DNA of 53,606 nt from UBA9410 sp036123635 (lineage in GTDB: Bacteria > Actinomycetota > Acidimicrobiia > Acidimicrobiales > MedAcidi-G1). The notes beneath the pieces are model-generated. The model was not told where the DNA came from. It did no database searches and saw only the letters and a list, made by a program, of their open reading frames with translations. Shown here one piece after another: positions 1-8,152 of this stretch. The translations under genes were made by a program, and so were the position numbers. The first letter of the stretch is position 1; each line of letters begins with the position of its first letter. The DNA lies in assembly GCA_036123635.1 (NCBI GenBank), contig JAZADL010000095.1, forward strand, positions 1-53,606, in the 5' to 3' direction.

Positions 1-990
1 AATCCCACCCGCCATGCCTACGAGCAGTGCATCGCCAGCCTCGAAGGGGCGACCCACGGTTTCGCATTCGCCAGTGGGTTGGCTGCCGAGGACGTCTTGT
101 TGCGCTATCTCGAACCCGGCGACCACCTCCTGCTCGGTGACGACGCATACGGCGGCACTTTTCGCCTAATCGACAAGGTTCACGGTCGCGGCGGCTTGAA
201 CAGCAGCGCCGTTGACCTGACAGATCCTGAGTCGATTCGCAACGCCTGGACGGCATCGACTCGCATGGTGTGGTTTGAGACACCTACGAATCCGCTACTG
301 ACAATCATCGATATCGAGCAGGTTTGTGCCGTGGTCCACGAACTGGGTGGCCTGGTCGTCGTGGACAACACCTTTGCAACCCCATATCTGCAGCAACCGA
401 TCAGCCTTGGTGCTGACGCTGTCGTGCATTCAGCCACCAAATATCTGGGTGGCCACAGTGACGTTGTCGGTGGAGCGGTAACGACTAGCCACGAGGAGCT
501 AGCCGAACATGTTGGCTTCGCACAGAATGCCGTCGGTGCTGTCGCGGGACCGTTCGATTCGTACCTGGTGCTTCGCGGCATCAAAACTCTCCCTGTCCGC
601 ATGGATCGCCACTGCGAGAACGCAGCGACGATCGTTGATCTACTCATGGGGCATCCCCGGGTCTCGGAGGTGCTCTATCCGGGCCTCGACGACCAGCCGG
701 GCCACGATGTCGCCGTAAGACAAATGTCAGGCTTTGGCGGCATGGTGTCGTTCCGCCTGGCGGGAGGACGGGAGGCGGCCGAGAAACTTGCTATGTCGAC
801 CCGGGTCTTCACGCTCGCCGAGTCCTTGGGTGCAGTCGAGTCGTTGATCGAACACCCCGGGGTCATGACCCACGCATCGGCAGCTGGATCTGCCCTAGAA
901 GTCCCAGACGACCTGATCCGGATATCGGTAGGTATCGAGTCTGTCGACGATCTCGTCGCTGACCTCGACCGCGCTCTAGCCACTGTGTAA
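1..990 (+). CDS. Cys/Met metabolism PLP-dependent enzyme (cystathionine gamma-synthase/lyase type), 5' partial
   Basis: The reading frame is open from base 1 and its start lies outside the window. About 329 residues are visible, so roughly 50-60 N-terminal residues are missing from a family usually 380-400 long. The visible part begins with the conserved NPTRHAYEQCIASLEGA segment. It contains the PLP-aldimine motif SATKYLGGHSD, with the lysine codon at 439-441, and VVDNTFATPY just before it. The C-terminal motif SLGAVESLIEHP is typical of the trans-sulfuration family. It would act on cystathionine, homocysteine precursors or methionine in the cytosol. Which of synthase, gamma-lyase or methionine gamma-lyase it is cannot be decided from motifs alone. 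A TTG at 79 is internal and should not be taken as the start. Confidence 0.9.
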   Translation, partial: NPTRHAYEQCIASLEGATHGFAFASGLAAEDVLLRYLEPGDHLLLGDDAYGGTFRLIDKVHGRGGLNSSAVDLTDPESIRNAWTASTRMVWFETPTNPLLTIIDIEQVCAVVHELGGLVVVDNTFATPYLQQPISLGADAVVHSATKYLGGHSDVVGGAVTTSHEELAEHVGFAQNAVGAVAGPFDSYLVLRGIKTLPVRMDRHCENAATIVDLLMGHPRVSEVLYPGLDDQPGHDVAVRQMSGFGGMVSFRLAGGREAAEKLAMSTRVFTLAESLGAVESLIEHPGVMTHASAAGSALEVPDDLIRISVGIESVDDLVADLDRALATV

Positions 991-994
991 AGAA

Positions 995-1052
995 TCTCCA
1001 GGAAGTGGAGAGTGTGTCGGAGCACCCACGAAGGGGGAGCGGTGAAGCCCCC
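995..1052. terminator. Two hairpins downstream of the PLP enzyme, possible terminator
   Basis: A 6-bp perfect stem TCTCCA (995-1000)/TGGAGA (1006-1011) with a GGAAG loop starts four bases after the stop codon. A second stem GGGGG (1033-1037)/CCCCC (1048-1052) follows. Neither carries a clear U-tract, so termination is inferred from position and structure only. Confidence 0.3.
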
Positions 1053-1157
1053 ATTCCGGCACCATGAAACCCCAAGTAGGAATCAAAGAGATCAATGCGG
1101 GTACGGTCGACGTCGGCGGGTCATTCGGACTCGGCGGAACCAAATGTGGAGCCAAAA

Positions 1158-1526
1158 ATGAGAACTGAGAATCTGATTGCGACCACGAACATGCGGGCCA
1201 GGGACATTCAGATGTCAACCCTGCCGTATGTGGCCATTCACGCGGTGGTGCTTCTGTCGATCGTTTTTGGCGGTTCGGGACTGGAGGCCGATGGCGTCAA
1301 GTTGGCGCTCGCGGCGTTTGCCGTATTGGGGTCTCTTTGGTTGACGATGGGTGTCGATGGAGCCATTGCCGACATTGGGGCTTTGGCGAAGGACATGGAC
1401 GAGGAGATGGCGGCCAGTCACATGGGTCAGAATTGGGCAAAGGCGCCCTTTGGGATGTTTCGGGTCATTGGACCTGTCTTTACCGTGCTGCTGCTCATCG
1501 CCGAGTTGATGGCGCTTTACGCCTGA
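1158..1526 (+). CDS. Small membrane protein of unknown function
   Basis: A 122-residue protein with no family I recognise. The frame extends up to a GTG-type start at 1095, but the ATG at 1158 has a GGAG six bases upstream and is preferred; later ATGs at 1191 and 1212 are alternatives. The predicted protein has a hydrophobic segment near residues 25-45 (YVAIHAVVLLSIVFGG), a second at about 50-70 (LALAAFAVLGSLWLTMGV), an amphipathic stretch with acidic residues, and a third C-terminal hydrophobic segment (VIGPVFTVLLLIAELMALYA). Three transmembrane helices are therefore likely. The gene stands alone, convergent with the EamA transporter downstream. No function can be assigned. Confidence 0.6.
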   Translation: MRTENLIATTNMRARDIQMSTLPYVAIHAVVLLSIVFGGSGLEADGVKLALAAFAVLGSLWLTMGVDGAIADIGALAKDMDEEMAASHMGQNWAKAPFGMFRVIGPVFTVLLLIAELMALYA

Positions 1527-1568
1527 TCGACGGACAGGCTCCTGGCGGTCACTGTCGAACCGGTGGCC

Positions 1569-2402
1569 TTACCCAATAGCTATTAGGGCGACCGCGAGGC
1601 TTGATCCGCCGAGCCCTAATGCCTGCCACCACCACATTCTCTGGCCTCGTATCGCAACACCAAGGAGCACGGCCACCGCCGCGTACTGCGACCCCACAAC
1701 GCTGACCACGGCGAGGCTCCCCCCTTTGAGAGCCAGAACGAACAGGACCACTGCTGCGATCCCAAATATTCCAGCTCCGAAAGAAGTGATGAAGGCACTG
1801 CGGTCACTCGGAAAGATCCGGGGTCCGGTAGCGCGAGCAACCGAGATGGCAATAAAAAACGCCACGACGCGTTGAAGTAAGAGCGGTGAACCGCCAGCGT
1901 CGTCCCCGATGTAGCTGAGCAGGATCAACAAGATGCCAAAGACGACCCCGGCTAGGCCCGCTATGAAGAGGCCGGCCGAGCCGTTATCAGGTTCTCCACG
2001 CTCGTAGGACGACAACGCGATGGCGACAACGCCCAACGTGAGACCGATTGAGGTGATCGTCGATGGTGAGGTGCCCGAAACGAAAATGTCCCATAGCACC
2101 GGGACGCCAGACATCACCACCGCAGCAGTCGGCGCCGCGGAACGCAACGACCCGCGGGAGTACGCGACAAACAACAACAAAAGACCAACACCGTTGGCGG
2201 CTCCGGCGAGAGCTCCATGTACCAGGTCAGCGGTTGTGGGGTTCCCTGTCCAGAACACGGCAGTAGGTGCCATGACCACAACACCGGCGAAAAGCACGGC
2301 CGAAGTGACTTCGTTGGCTCGCTGTCTCTTAGTAATCCCGGACGCGAAAAAGTCACTCAATGCAATTGAAAATGTTGAGAGCACCGCGTAGATCACCGAC
2401 AC
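1569..2402 (-). CDS. EamA/DMT-superfamily transporter
   Basis: About 277 residues, almost wholly hydrophobic, with roughly ten predicted transmembrane segments arranged as two five-helix repeats, as in the drug/metabolite transporter superfamily. The first repeat begins VIYAVLSTFSIALSDFFASG, and the second ends in a segment containing GQRMWWWQALGLGGSSLAVALI. The frame is open up to 2513, but that extension overlaps the divergent DUF4326 gene and is not hydrophobic, so a GTG at 2402 (or 2396) is preferred. There is no clear ribosome binding site, leaving the start uncertain. The substrate is unknown; relatives export or import amino acids, nucleotide precursors or other small metabolites. Confidence 0.8.
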   Translation of the reverse strand: MSVIYAVLSTFSIALSDFFASGITKRQRANEVTSAVLFAGVVVMAPTAVFWTGNPTTADLVHGALAGAANGVGLLLLFVAYSRGSLRSAAPTAAVVMSGVPVLWDIFVSGTSPSTITSIGLTLGVVAIALSSYERGEPDNGSAGLFIAGLAGVVFGILLILLSYIGDDAGGSPLLLQRVVAFFIAISVARATGPRIFPSDRSAFITSFGAGIFGIAAVVLFVLALKGGSLAVVSVVGSQYAAVAVLLGVAIRGQRMWWWQALGLGGSSLAVALIAIG

Positions 2403-2438
2403 AGGGCAGCAGTATGCATTGACAGGCACACTGGAGCG

Positions 2439-2729
2439 GTGAGCCAAACAACCGTCGTGCACAACCAGGTTGACGAATACGACGTCTACATCGGGCGTGC
2501 CGTCCCTGAGCACGGTATCGGCGACAGTAAATGGGGAAACCCATTCGTGATGACTAATGAAAGCGACGCCGAACGCGAGCGTGTCATCAGCGCCTACCGG
2601 AAATGGGTAGTCGCGCAGCCTGAGCTAATGAGCTCACTCGAAGAACTACGGAGCCAAAGACTGGGTTGCTGGTGTGCACCGAAGCCATGTCACGGCGACG
2701 TGTTGGTTGAACTTCTCGATAAGGCTTAG
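2439..2729 (+). CDS. DUF4326-family protein
   Basis: A 96-residue protein that starts at GTG 2439, just after a GGAG. It has the features of the DUF4326 family: an N-terminal VYIGR, the SKWGNPF segment, and the C-terminal LGCWCAPKPCHGDVLVEL block with three cysteines and a histidine. That block suggests a metal or nucleotide-related site, but no member function is established that I know of. The family is often found in phages and in accessory regions of bacterial chromosomes. It is divergent from the EamA transporter, with only 36 bases between the two proposed starts, so the promoters must overlap coding sequence. Confidence 0.85.
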   Translation: MSQTTVVHNQVDEYDVYIGRAVPEHGIGDSKWGNPFVMTNESDAERERVISAYRKWVVAQPELMSSLEELRSQRLGCWCAPKPCHGDVLVELLDKA

Positions 2730-2758
2730 TCGGGCAGCAACCCGTGTGGGACATACAA

Positions 2759-2804
2759 CTCTCAACGAGAGCGTGTCAGATACCAGTAGTTGCGTCTACT
2801 CGTT
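2759..2804 (+). promoter_or_regulatory. Leader with mutually exclusive hairpins before the amidohydrolase
   Basis: Three short inverted repeats overlap each other: CTCTC-AAC-GAGAG (2759-2771); AACGAG (2764-2769) with CTCGTT (2799-2804); and AGTAG (2785-2789) with CTACT (2796-2800). They cannot all form at once. The first could simply terminate transcription of the DUF4326 gene. The set could also act as an attenuator-like switch ahead of the amidohydrolase. Stems are short and there is no U-tract, so confidence is low. Confidence 0.2.
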
Positions 2805-2877
2805 CGAGTTCCCCTGTCAGGAGAGCCCGGATGGTGCCCCTGCTGGTCCCGACTTGAGAGTCACCTAGCCTTCGTCC

Positions 2878-4092
2878 ATGACTCGTTTGATACTTCACGG
2901 CGGCCAGATCTTTGATGGAACATCGGAAAAGACGTCGACCGGGGACGTGCTGGTCGAGGACGGGCGCATCATCGAGGTGGGTTCCGGACTGGACGGGGAC
3001 GAGATTGTCGACTGCACAGATCGACTGATCACGCCCGGACTGTTTGACTGCCACGTCCACTTCATGGTTGATGGTGACTTCTCTACTAAAGCGCATGCGG
3101 AAACTCCCTTTTCCCTTGGCTTCTTCCAAGCTGCGGAAAGAATGAAACGGACACTCGCAATCGGGATCACCAGCGTTCGCGAGGCAGGTGGGACTGACGC
3201 TGGTGTAAAGGCGGCACGCGAACGGGGCCTAATCCAGGGTCCCCGAATGCAGATCTCCCTAACGATGCTCTCCCAGACCGGCGGACATGCCGACTCATGG
3301 GAGATTTGCGGTGCGCACATGCCCGGGATGACGGACCCCCACCCGGGTCGCCCGCACCCAATCGTCGACAGTCCCGAGGAGATGCGAAAGAAGGTCCGCG
3401 AACTGATTCGTGCCGGCGCCGACGTAATCAAGGTGGCGACATCGGGCGGGGTCCTGTCGCCGCTCTCAAATCCGAAGCATGCCCACTTCCGACCTGACGA
3501 ACTGGATGCGCTCGTGAGTGAGGCAACCGCCGCCGATCGGTTCGTTATGGCTCATGCCCAGGGCACACAGGGAATCAAGAACGCTGTTGCGGCCGGAATC
3601 CGGTCGATAGAACACGGGATCTACCTAGACGACGAAGCCATCGAGATGATGCTCGCTGCAGGGACGTACCTGGTACCCACCCTCATCGCTCCACTCGGAG
3701 TTTTAGACCAGATCGAACGTGGCCTGGAGTTACCCGAAAAGGTCATCGGGATCGCTACCTCGGTAGCCGAGGCCCATCGAGATTCGGTGGAGCGGGCAAT
3801 CGCTGCTGGAGTGAAGGTGGCAATGGGCACCGACACAGGTGTGACGCCTCACGGCGAGAACCTCCGGGAGCTGGCCGAGATGTCCAAGCTGGGAATGTCA
3901 GATGCTCAAGTTCTGCGATCCTCGACATCGGTCGCTGCTGACCTGCTGGGCGTCTCGAACGAGCTCGGCACGGTGGAGGTCGGGAAGATAGCGGATCTAG
4001 TGGTCTGGGAGGGTGGGAGCCTCGATGTGAGCGACATGCGATCCCGTGTCTCGACGGTCATCCAGGGCGGATCGGTCGTCGTCTTCCCCTAG
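2878..4092 (+). CDS. Amidohydrolase family protein (imidazolonepropionase/prolidase-like)
   Basis: A 404-residue metal-dependent hydrolase of the amidohydrolase superfamily. Visible elements in order: an N-terminal beta-sandwich segment (LILHGGQIFDGTSEKTSTGDVLVEDGRI); the metal-binding HxH in CHVHF (H59, H61); the lysine in ADVIKVATSGG, normally carboxylated to bridge two metals; histidines in MAHAQG and IEHGIYLDDE; the final aspartate in MGTDTG; and a C-terminal LGTVEVGKIADLVVWEGG that closes the sandwich. The full ligand set suggests an active binuclear enzyme. Relatives hydrolyse Xaa-Pro/Arg dipeptides, imidazolonepropionate or cyclic amides; the substrate here is not determined. Start ATG 2878 agrees with family N-termini. 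An alpha/beta hydrolase follows 58 bases downstream. Confidence 0.9.
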   Translation: MTRLILHGGQIFDGTSEKTSTGDVLVEDGRIIEVGSGLDGDEIVDCTDRLITPGLFDCHVHFMVDGDFSTKAHAETPFSLGFFQAAERMKRTLAIGITSVREAGGTDAGVKAARERGLIQGPRMQISLTMLSQTGGHADSWEICGAHMPGMTDPHPGRPHPIVDSPEEMRKKVRELIRAGADVIKVATSGGVLSPLSNPKHAHFRPDELDALVSEATAADRFVMAHAQGTQGIKNAVAAGIRSIEHGIYLDDEAIEMMLAAGTYLVPTLIAPLGVLDQIERGLELPEKVIGIATSVAEAHRDSVERAIAAGVKVAMGTDTGVTPHGENLRELAEMSKLGMSDAQVLRSSTSVAADLLGVSNELGTVEVGKIADLVVWEGGSLDVSDMRSRVSTVIQGGSVVVFP

Positions 4093-4150
4093 AGGACGGT
4101 CGCCACTAACGAATCGCCCTGAGCCACCTACGGGTAGAGCTGGAGTCTTC

Positions 4151-5053
4151 ATGTCGCGCTGGTCTGAGAATTTGATGACGGTGTTGGACGGGCGGGCCAC
4201 GACGCTTAAAACCGAACAGGGGCCGATCCAGGTCGCAAGACAAGGCGACGGGCCCAAGGTGATGACCATTCATGGATCACCAGGCGGATTCGATCAAGGA
4301 CTGGTTTGGGCTCGACACCTTCGAGACGGCGGCTGCGAGTTGATCGCTCCGTCACGACCTGGGTACCTCCGGACGCCCCTTGCCTCCGGTCGGAGTCCCG
4401 CCCAACAAGCCGACCTATACGCAGCGATGCTCGACACCCTCCACATCAGCAAGGTGACGGTTCTCGGGATCTCGTCGGGCGGCCCGTCGGCAGTCCACTT
4501 CGCTGCGCGGCATCCCAATAGAACAAGTGCGCTACTTCTTGATGCAGCCGTCCTCCTACCTATCGCTCCAGCGATCAACGCGTTAGAAAGGGCGATCTTT
4601 GAGTCCGCCACCGGGACCTGGCTCTCGTGCCAGATAGCGAAGAGACGGCCGAAACTGGCAGCAACTTTGGTTGTTGACGTGCTATCAGCGGGCCTAACCA
4701 AGGATGAAAAGCGGAACGCAGTGGACTGGATCACATCCAATCCGGCTCGTCTTCACGATGTTGCAGACCTCCCCATCTCTCTCGCACCGAGAAAGTTTCG
4801 GGAACCAGGCCAGAGAAACGATGAATCAAACGAAATCAACCTTGAGCCGCTGCCTTTCGCGAAGATCACGACACCAACACTCATCGCCCAAGGCACCAAC
4901 GACGCTTTCCCTCTCATCGATCATGCAACCCATGCGGCGAACACGATGAATCACGCAGAGTTGATACTCGTCGACGGAGGTCATCACGGGTTGCCCTGGT
5001 GTCGACACGTCAGTGCGGTCGCTCAGAGGCAACTCGAACTCTCGCTCGCCTAG
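4151..5053 (+). CDS. Alpha/beta-fold hydrolase
   Basis: A 300-residue alpha/beta hydrolase. ATG 4151 is preferred because TGGAG lies about five bases upstream; the frame stays open to 4046 but that part overlaps the amidohydrolase. Visible motifs are HGSPGG (oxyanion loop), the nucleophile elbow GISSG with a catalytic serine, an aspartate in TNDAFPL, and the catalytic histidine in DGGHHGLP. The middle (about residues 130-210) is a helical cap. There is no signal peptide, so it is cytosolic. It probably forms a transcription unit with the amidohydrolase upstream. The substrate is unknown: esters, epoxide or lactone-like compounds are all possible. Confidence 0.85.
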   Translation: MSRWSENLMTVLDGRATTLKTEQGPIQVARQGDGPKVMTIHGSPGGFDQGLVWARHLRDGGCELIAPSRPGYLRTPLASGRSPAQQADLYAAMLDTLHISKVTVLGISSGGPSAVHFAARHPNRTSALLLDAAVLLPIAPAINALERAIFESATGTWLSCQIAKRRPKLAATLVVDVLSAGLTKDEKRNAVDWITSNPARLHDVADLPISLAPRKFREPGQRNDESNEINLEPLPFAKITTPTLIAQGTNDAFPLIDHATHAANTMNHAELILVDGGHHGLPWCRHVSAVAQRQLELSLA

Positions 5054-5062
5054 CCGGGCTCA

Positions 5063-5120
5063 CCAACTGGAGAGGGTTGGCCGAACTGGGCCCAGACGCG
5101 GAACAACCCCCCGAAGGGGG
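5063..5120 (+). terminator. Hairpin cluster after the alpha/beta hydrolase, possible terminator
   Basis: Three structures follow the stop: CCAAC (5063-5067)/GTTGG (5076-5080); the palindrome CTGGGCCCAG (5086-5095); and a tight CCCCC-GAA-GGGGG hairpin (5108-5120). There is no U-run after the last. The rest of the 240-base gap up to 5296 holds no gene I can support. An AT-rich inverted repeat, ATTTTT-G-AAAAAT (5230-5242), lies where a terminator for the minus-strand gene would be expected. Confidence 0.4.
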
Positions 5121-5295
5121 CTGAACCCGGAGTCTTCCCCGTTTCCGGTTCTTACCCCGAGCGGACCTTCACCGAAGTGTCAACCCGCTGAGATGATTTC
5201 TAGTCGCGGTTCGACGGCAAGCGCAAGTGATTTTTGAAAAATAATTTGTTCCTCGAAGAAATGTGAGACGAGACGCAGAGGCCACTTGCCAGTCG

Positions 5296-5736
5296 TCAGT
5301 AGTTGCCCAAGATGCGCTCGGGGACAACGAAGACCGCCACCCGTTCTTCGTTGGCCATAACCCGGTCATATTCGTCGAAGTCATCGTGGGTGCCGCCTGC
5401 TGCCTGGAACACTTCGCGCATTAGGAGTCGCAGGGCTTCGGCGTCGATCCCGTCCGGCAGGGCGCCGGGTCCTATGAGGTCGGCTGGGCCGGTCACCGAC
5501 CGCCATGTCCAGTCACGACGGATAGCGATGGTCGCTTGGGAACCACGCCGAACATGACTCAGCCGGGCGGCACCAGCAGCCGAGACGAATGCCACACAAG
5601 GGACACCGGTGATGGGATGGTTGATCACCCCGCAGTTGACGACGCTGGACAGGACGCGTCCATCGGCTTGAGTCGTGCTGACTATGGCTAGACCGTTCTC
5701 CTTAGCCAGATAAGCCCTCACCTCTTCGATGTCCAC
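5296..5736 (-). CDS. Pyridoxamine 5'-phosphate oxidase-related (PPOX, possibly F420-binding) protein
   Basis: 146 residues from GTG 5736, where the protein begins VDIEEVRAYLAKENGLAIVS. The longer frame to 5874 is rich in arginine and proline and unlikely to be translated. The split-barrel flavin-binding fold is indicated by LAIVSTTQADGRVLSSVVNCG, the GVPCVAFVSAAGAARLSHVRRGSQATIAIR strand-turn-strand block and a C-terminal DDFDEYDRVMANEERVAVFVVPERI. Actinobacterial proteins with this C-terminus are usually annotated as PPOX-class F420-dependent enzymes or flavin reductases. The physiological substrate is unknown. It is divergent from the MBL-fold gene at 5962. Confidence 0.8.
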   Translation of the reverse strand: MDIEEVRAYLAKENGLAIVSTTQADGRVLSSVVNCGVINHPITGVPCVAFVSAAGAARLSHVRRGSQATIAIRRDWTWRSVTGPADLIGPGALPDGIDAEALRLLMREVFQAAGGTHDDFDEYDRVMANEERVAVFVVPERILGNY

Positions 5737-5961
5737 GAGCCGACGGTAGCTCCGAGGCGACACGGGTCTGAACTGGTTGGGTGTTTCCGTTCGAGGACGA
5801 GCTCTTGGGAAAGGCCAACCACAAGACGCTGTATCCCAGCTGCGCTGAGAACGACCAAGTCCCTCCTCGGGCACTGAGCGCCCCTAGTCGTCTCCCTAGT
5901 TGCCAGATCGGCCACCGCTAGGAGTTAGGCCTACCATCAGTACATGGTTTTTGAGGGAACA

Positions 5962-7197
5962 ATGAGCGGACGCATGGCTCGTACCACCATTGCTGAGGGG
6001 TTCCACATCCTTCCTGGCATGGGCAACTGTCTGGCTGCCGAGACCGACGCCGGGATGGTGATCGTCGACGGCGGACCGGTTGGGGTGGCCCCCAAGATGA
6101 TCGACCACCTACGTGGAATTACCGATGCCCCTGTCCACGCGATCTGTTACAGCCATGGCCACAACTCGTACAACGCGGGAATGGGAGCCTGGCTAGAGCA
6201 CGCCGCAGACCGAGGGGATCCGCCACCCCGTTTGGTGGCTCACGTCAACCTTTTGTACCGCTACTCCCGCTACCGGGAGACTCACCAGCTCCAAGCCAGG
6301 ATGGCCGCCGTGCAATTCCCGGGCCGCAACGGGGTTCCTATCGCCGCCCTTGATGGTGCATTCCTCCACGTCGATCCCACCGAGACATTCGAAGACCACC
6401 TAGTGCTCGTAGAGGGATCTCGACCTGTGGAGGCCTACTGGGCCCCCTCAGAGACTGACGACGCCCTTGCCCTGTGGTTCCCTGCAGATGGCCTTCTCTA
6501 CGGAGGGCCCGCTACCCCGGCTGACTCCATTCCCAACGTGGGTACTCCTCTGCGTACTCAGAGATTCACCGTCCGGTGGGCCAACACCTTGGACCGGCTA
6601 GCTGCCCTGGGCGCCCAGACCCTGGTTACCGAATTTGGTCCGGTGGTATCCGGCGAAGAGAGGGTGCGAGAACGTCTCACCATGACGGCCGAAGCACTGC
6701 GTTGGCTCCGAACTGAGGTGGTCGAGAGAATGAACCGTGGCATGAGCGAGGCTGAGATTCTTGCCGACGTGTCGTACCCGCCCGAATTGTTTGACCACCC
6801 GTGGATGGCCCCTACCTACGGTTGTGCCGACTACATCGTGCGCGACCTCTACCGAGAAGAAAACGGTTGGTGGGACCGCAACCCCACCACCTTGCATCCA
6901 TCCCCGCCCGACCAGGCGGCTTCCGAGATTCTGTCCGCCCTAGGTGATCCGGCAACTGTGGTGAGCCGGGCCAAGGAACTCGCAGAAGAGGGGCAAACCC
7001 AACTAGCCCTCCACGTAATTGACCTGGTGGCCCTAGCTTCCGGTGACGACCCGGTGGTGGCTGAGGCTCGGGCCGTCAAGGCCGAACTATGTCGAGCGCG
7101 TTCCGACGAGGTGGAACCCTTCGTCTCAAAGTCCTGCTATCGATCATCGGCCCGGCTTCTCGACGAGGGTCACACCTCTTGGCAGGACCTTCCCTGA
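5962..7197 (+). CDS. Alkylsulfatase-like MBL-fold protein with altered metal motif
   Basis: 411 residues. ATG 5962 is chosen because GAGGG lies five bases upstream; ATG 5944 is also in frame without such a site. The N-terminal half is a metallo-beta-lactamase fold (MVIVDGGPVG near residue 30). The C-terminal part has the dimerisation-domain signature of type III alkylsulfatases (SdsA/BDS1-like): YPPELFDHPWMAPTYGCADYIVRDLYREENGWWDRNP, then a helical segment. Oddly, the core HxHxDH metal motif reads HGHNSY (H65, H67, then S69 and Y70), so the aspartate and third histidine are replaced. It may bind one metal, use other ligands, or be inactive. It stands alone between divergent and convergent neighbours. 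Confidence 0.75.
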   Translation: MSGRMARTTIAEGFHILPGMGNCLAAETDAGMVIVDGGPVGVAPKMIDHLRGITDAPVHAICYSHGHNSYNAGMGAWLEHAADRGDPPPRLVAHVNLLYRYSRYRETHQLQARMAAVQFPGRNGVPIAALDGAFLHVDPTETFEDHLVLVEGSRPVEAYWAPSETDDALALWFPADGLLYGGPATPADSIPNVGTPLRTQRFTVRWANTLDRLAALGAQTLVTEFGPVVSGEERVRERLTMTAEALRWLRTEVVERMNRGMSEAEILADVSYPPELFDHPWMAPTYGCADYIVRDLYREENGWWDRNPTTLHPSPPDQAASEILSALGDPATVVSRAKELAEEGQTQLALHVIDLVALASGDDPVVAEARAVKAELCRARSDEVEPFVSKSCYRSSARLLDEGHTSWQDLP

Positions 7198-7278
7198 TCG
7201 AAAACGCGTGTTGCAAGGGTTCCAGACTTTTGCAATAGCCGCGACTTCTTCTTTGTCTCGGGTTACGACGTTTCATAC

Positions 7279-8052
7279 CTACGGCGACTCGAAAATGAGG
7301 CTGCAGCAGGTCAGCGCACCTTCTGCTTTAGCCAGTTCGGTGGCCTCCACCGGTTGCACGTCGAAGCCCTCCGCTAGGAGACGTTCCCCGGTTCGTGGAA
7401 AGTCAGATCCGAAGAGAACTGTGTCGCCGACTCGGACGACGTTTGCACCACGGGGCTCCACCGGATCGATAACAACGCAGACCTGGCCGGAAAAGGCGGA
7501 CGGATCTACCCAATCGGGATTGACGAGGAGCGTGTCGTCCGAGACAGGCGTCGCCGATGACTTCAGATGCAGGCAGTCTCTAAAGTCAACGCCTGTCACG
7601 CGATAGCCGTAGCCGGAAACAAATTCCCGCAGCTGTCTTACGGAGTCGACGTTGGTCCGGGTGGAAAGCCCGACATACACGTCCCTGCCGACGACCAAGA
7701 CGTCGCCACCGTCAAGGATCCCCGGTGGCTCGATGCGCTGGATTGGGCGATGGGACTGCAGCGTCGTCTCGATAGACGATCGTTCACCTCGCCGTGACAG
7801 TGCACCCGGCCGTGTGATGATTGCAACCTCGTCAAGTACAACGGCGATGTCCTCCACGAAAACCGAATCGGGGAAATCCGTTTCTTCAGCCAGACGCTCT
7901 ATACGGCAACCGAGGTCAGCGAGCACCTGCTCGTAGCGTGCATGCTGGGTCCTAGCCAGGTCGACGTCGATCGGTTCGCGGTCAAGGTGGGTCAGCTCGC
8001 ATTCGCCGATGTTCGAACTGACACCCCTAGTGACTGCTACTCGAATACCCAC
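7279..8052 (-). CDS. Dimethylarginine dimethylaminohydrolase-type enzyme
   Basis: 257 residues of the pentein (guanidino-group-modifying) fold. The order of motifs fits DDAH: an N-terminal SSNIGECELTHLDREPIDVDLA, then FPDSVFVEDIAVV, the loop ITRPGALSRRGE, the GILDGGDVLVVGRDVYVGLSTRTN block, the catalytic histidine in CLHLKSSAT, and the nucleophilic cysteine in the C-terminal GALTCCSLIFE. It would hydrolyse Nω-methylated arginines to citrulline and methylamines, or a related guanidine compound. The length is normal. It is convergent with the MBL-fold gene. The methylamine product would fit the amine-oxidising type flavoenzyme at 16 kb, but no direct link is shown. Confidence 0.87.
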   Translation of the reverse strand: MGIRVAVTRGVSSNIGECELTHLDREPIDVDLARTQHARYEQVLADLGCRIERLAEETDFPDSVFVEDIAVVLDEVAIITRPGALSRRGERSSIETTLQSHRPIQRIEPPGILDGGDVLVVGRDVYVGLSTRTNVDSVRQLREFVSGYGYRVTGVDFRDCLHLKSSATPVSDDTLLVNPDWVDPSAFSGQVCVVIDPVEPRGANVVRVGDTVLFGSDFPRTGERLLAEGFDVQPVEATELAKAEGALTCCSLIFESP

Positions 8053-8152
8053 CTGCGCACCTCCTTACGGTCCTGAGTCTCGGATCCTTCTGACTGCAAT
8101 CCCTCGATGTTCTCCTAGATGAGACCACCATGTTTCACCCGGACAGCGACCT

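Noticed and set aside
2785..2830. tRNA-like T-arm sequence (GTTCGAGTTCC near 2801)
   Set aside because: The flanking bases do not pair into a T-stem, and no acceptor stem, D-arm or anticodon arm can be drawn around it.
5230..5242. AT-rich inverted repeat as a possible operator
   Set aside because: A stem of ATTTTT/AAAAAT in an AT-rich patch between convergent gene ends is better explained as part of a termination region.
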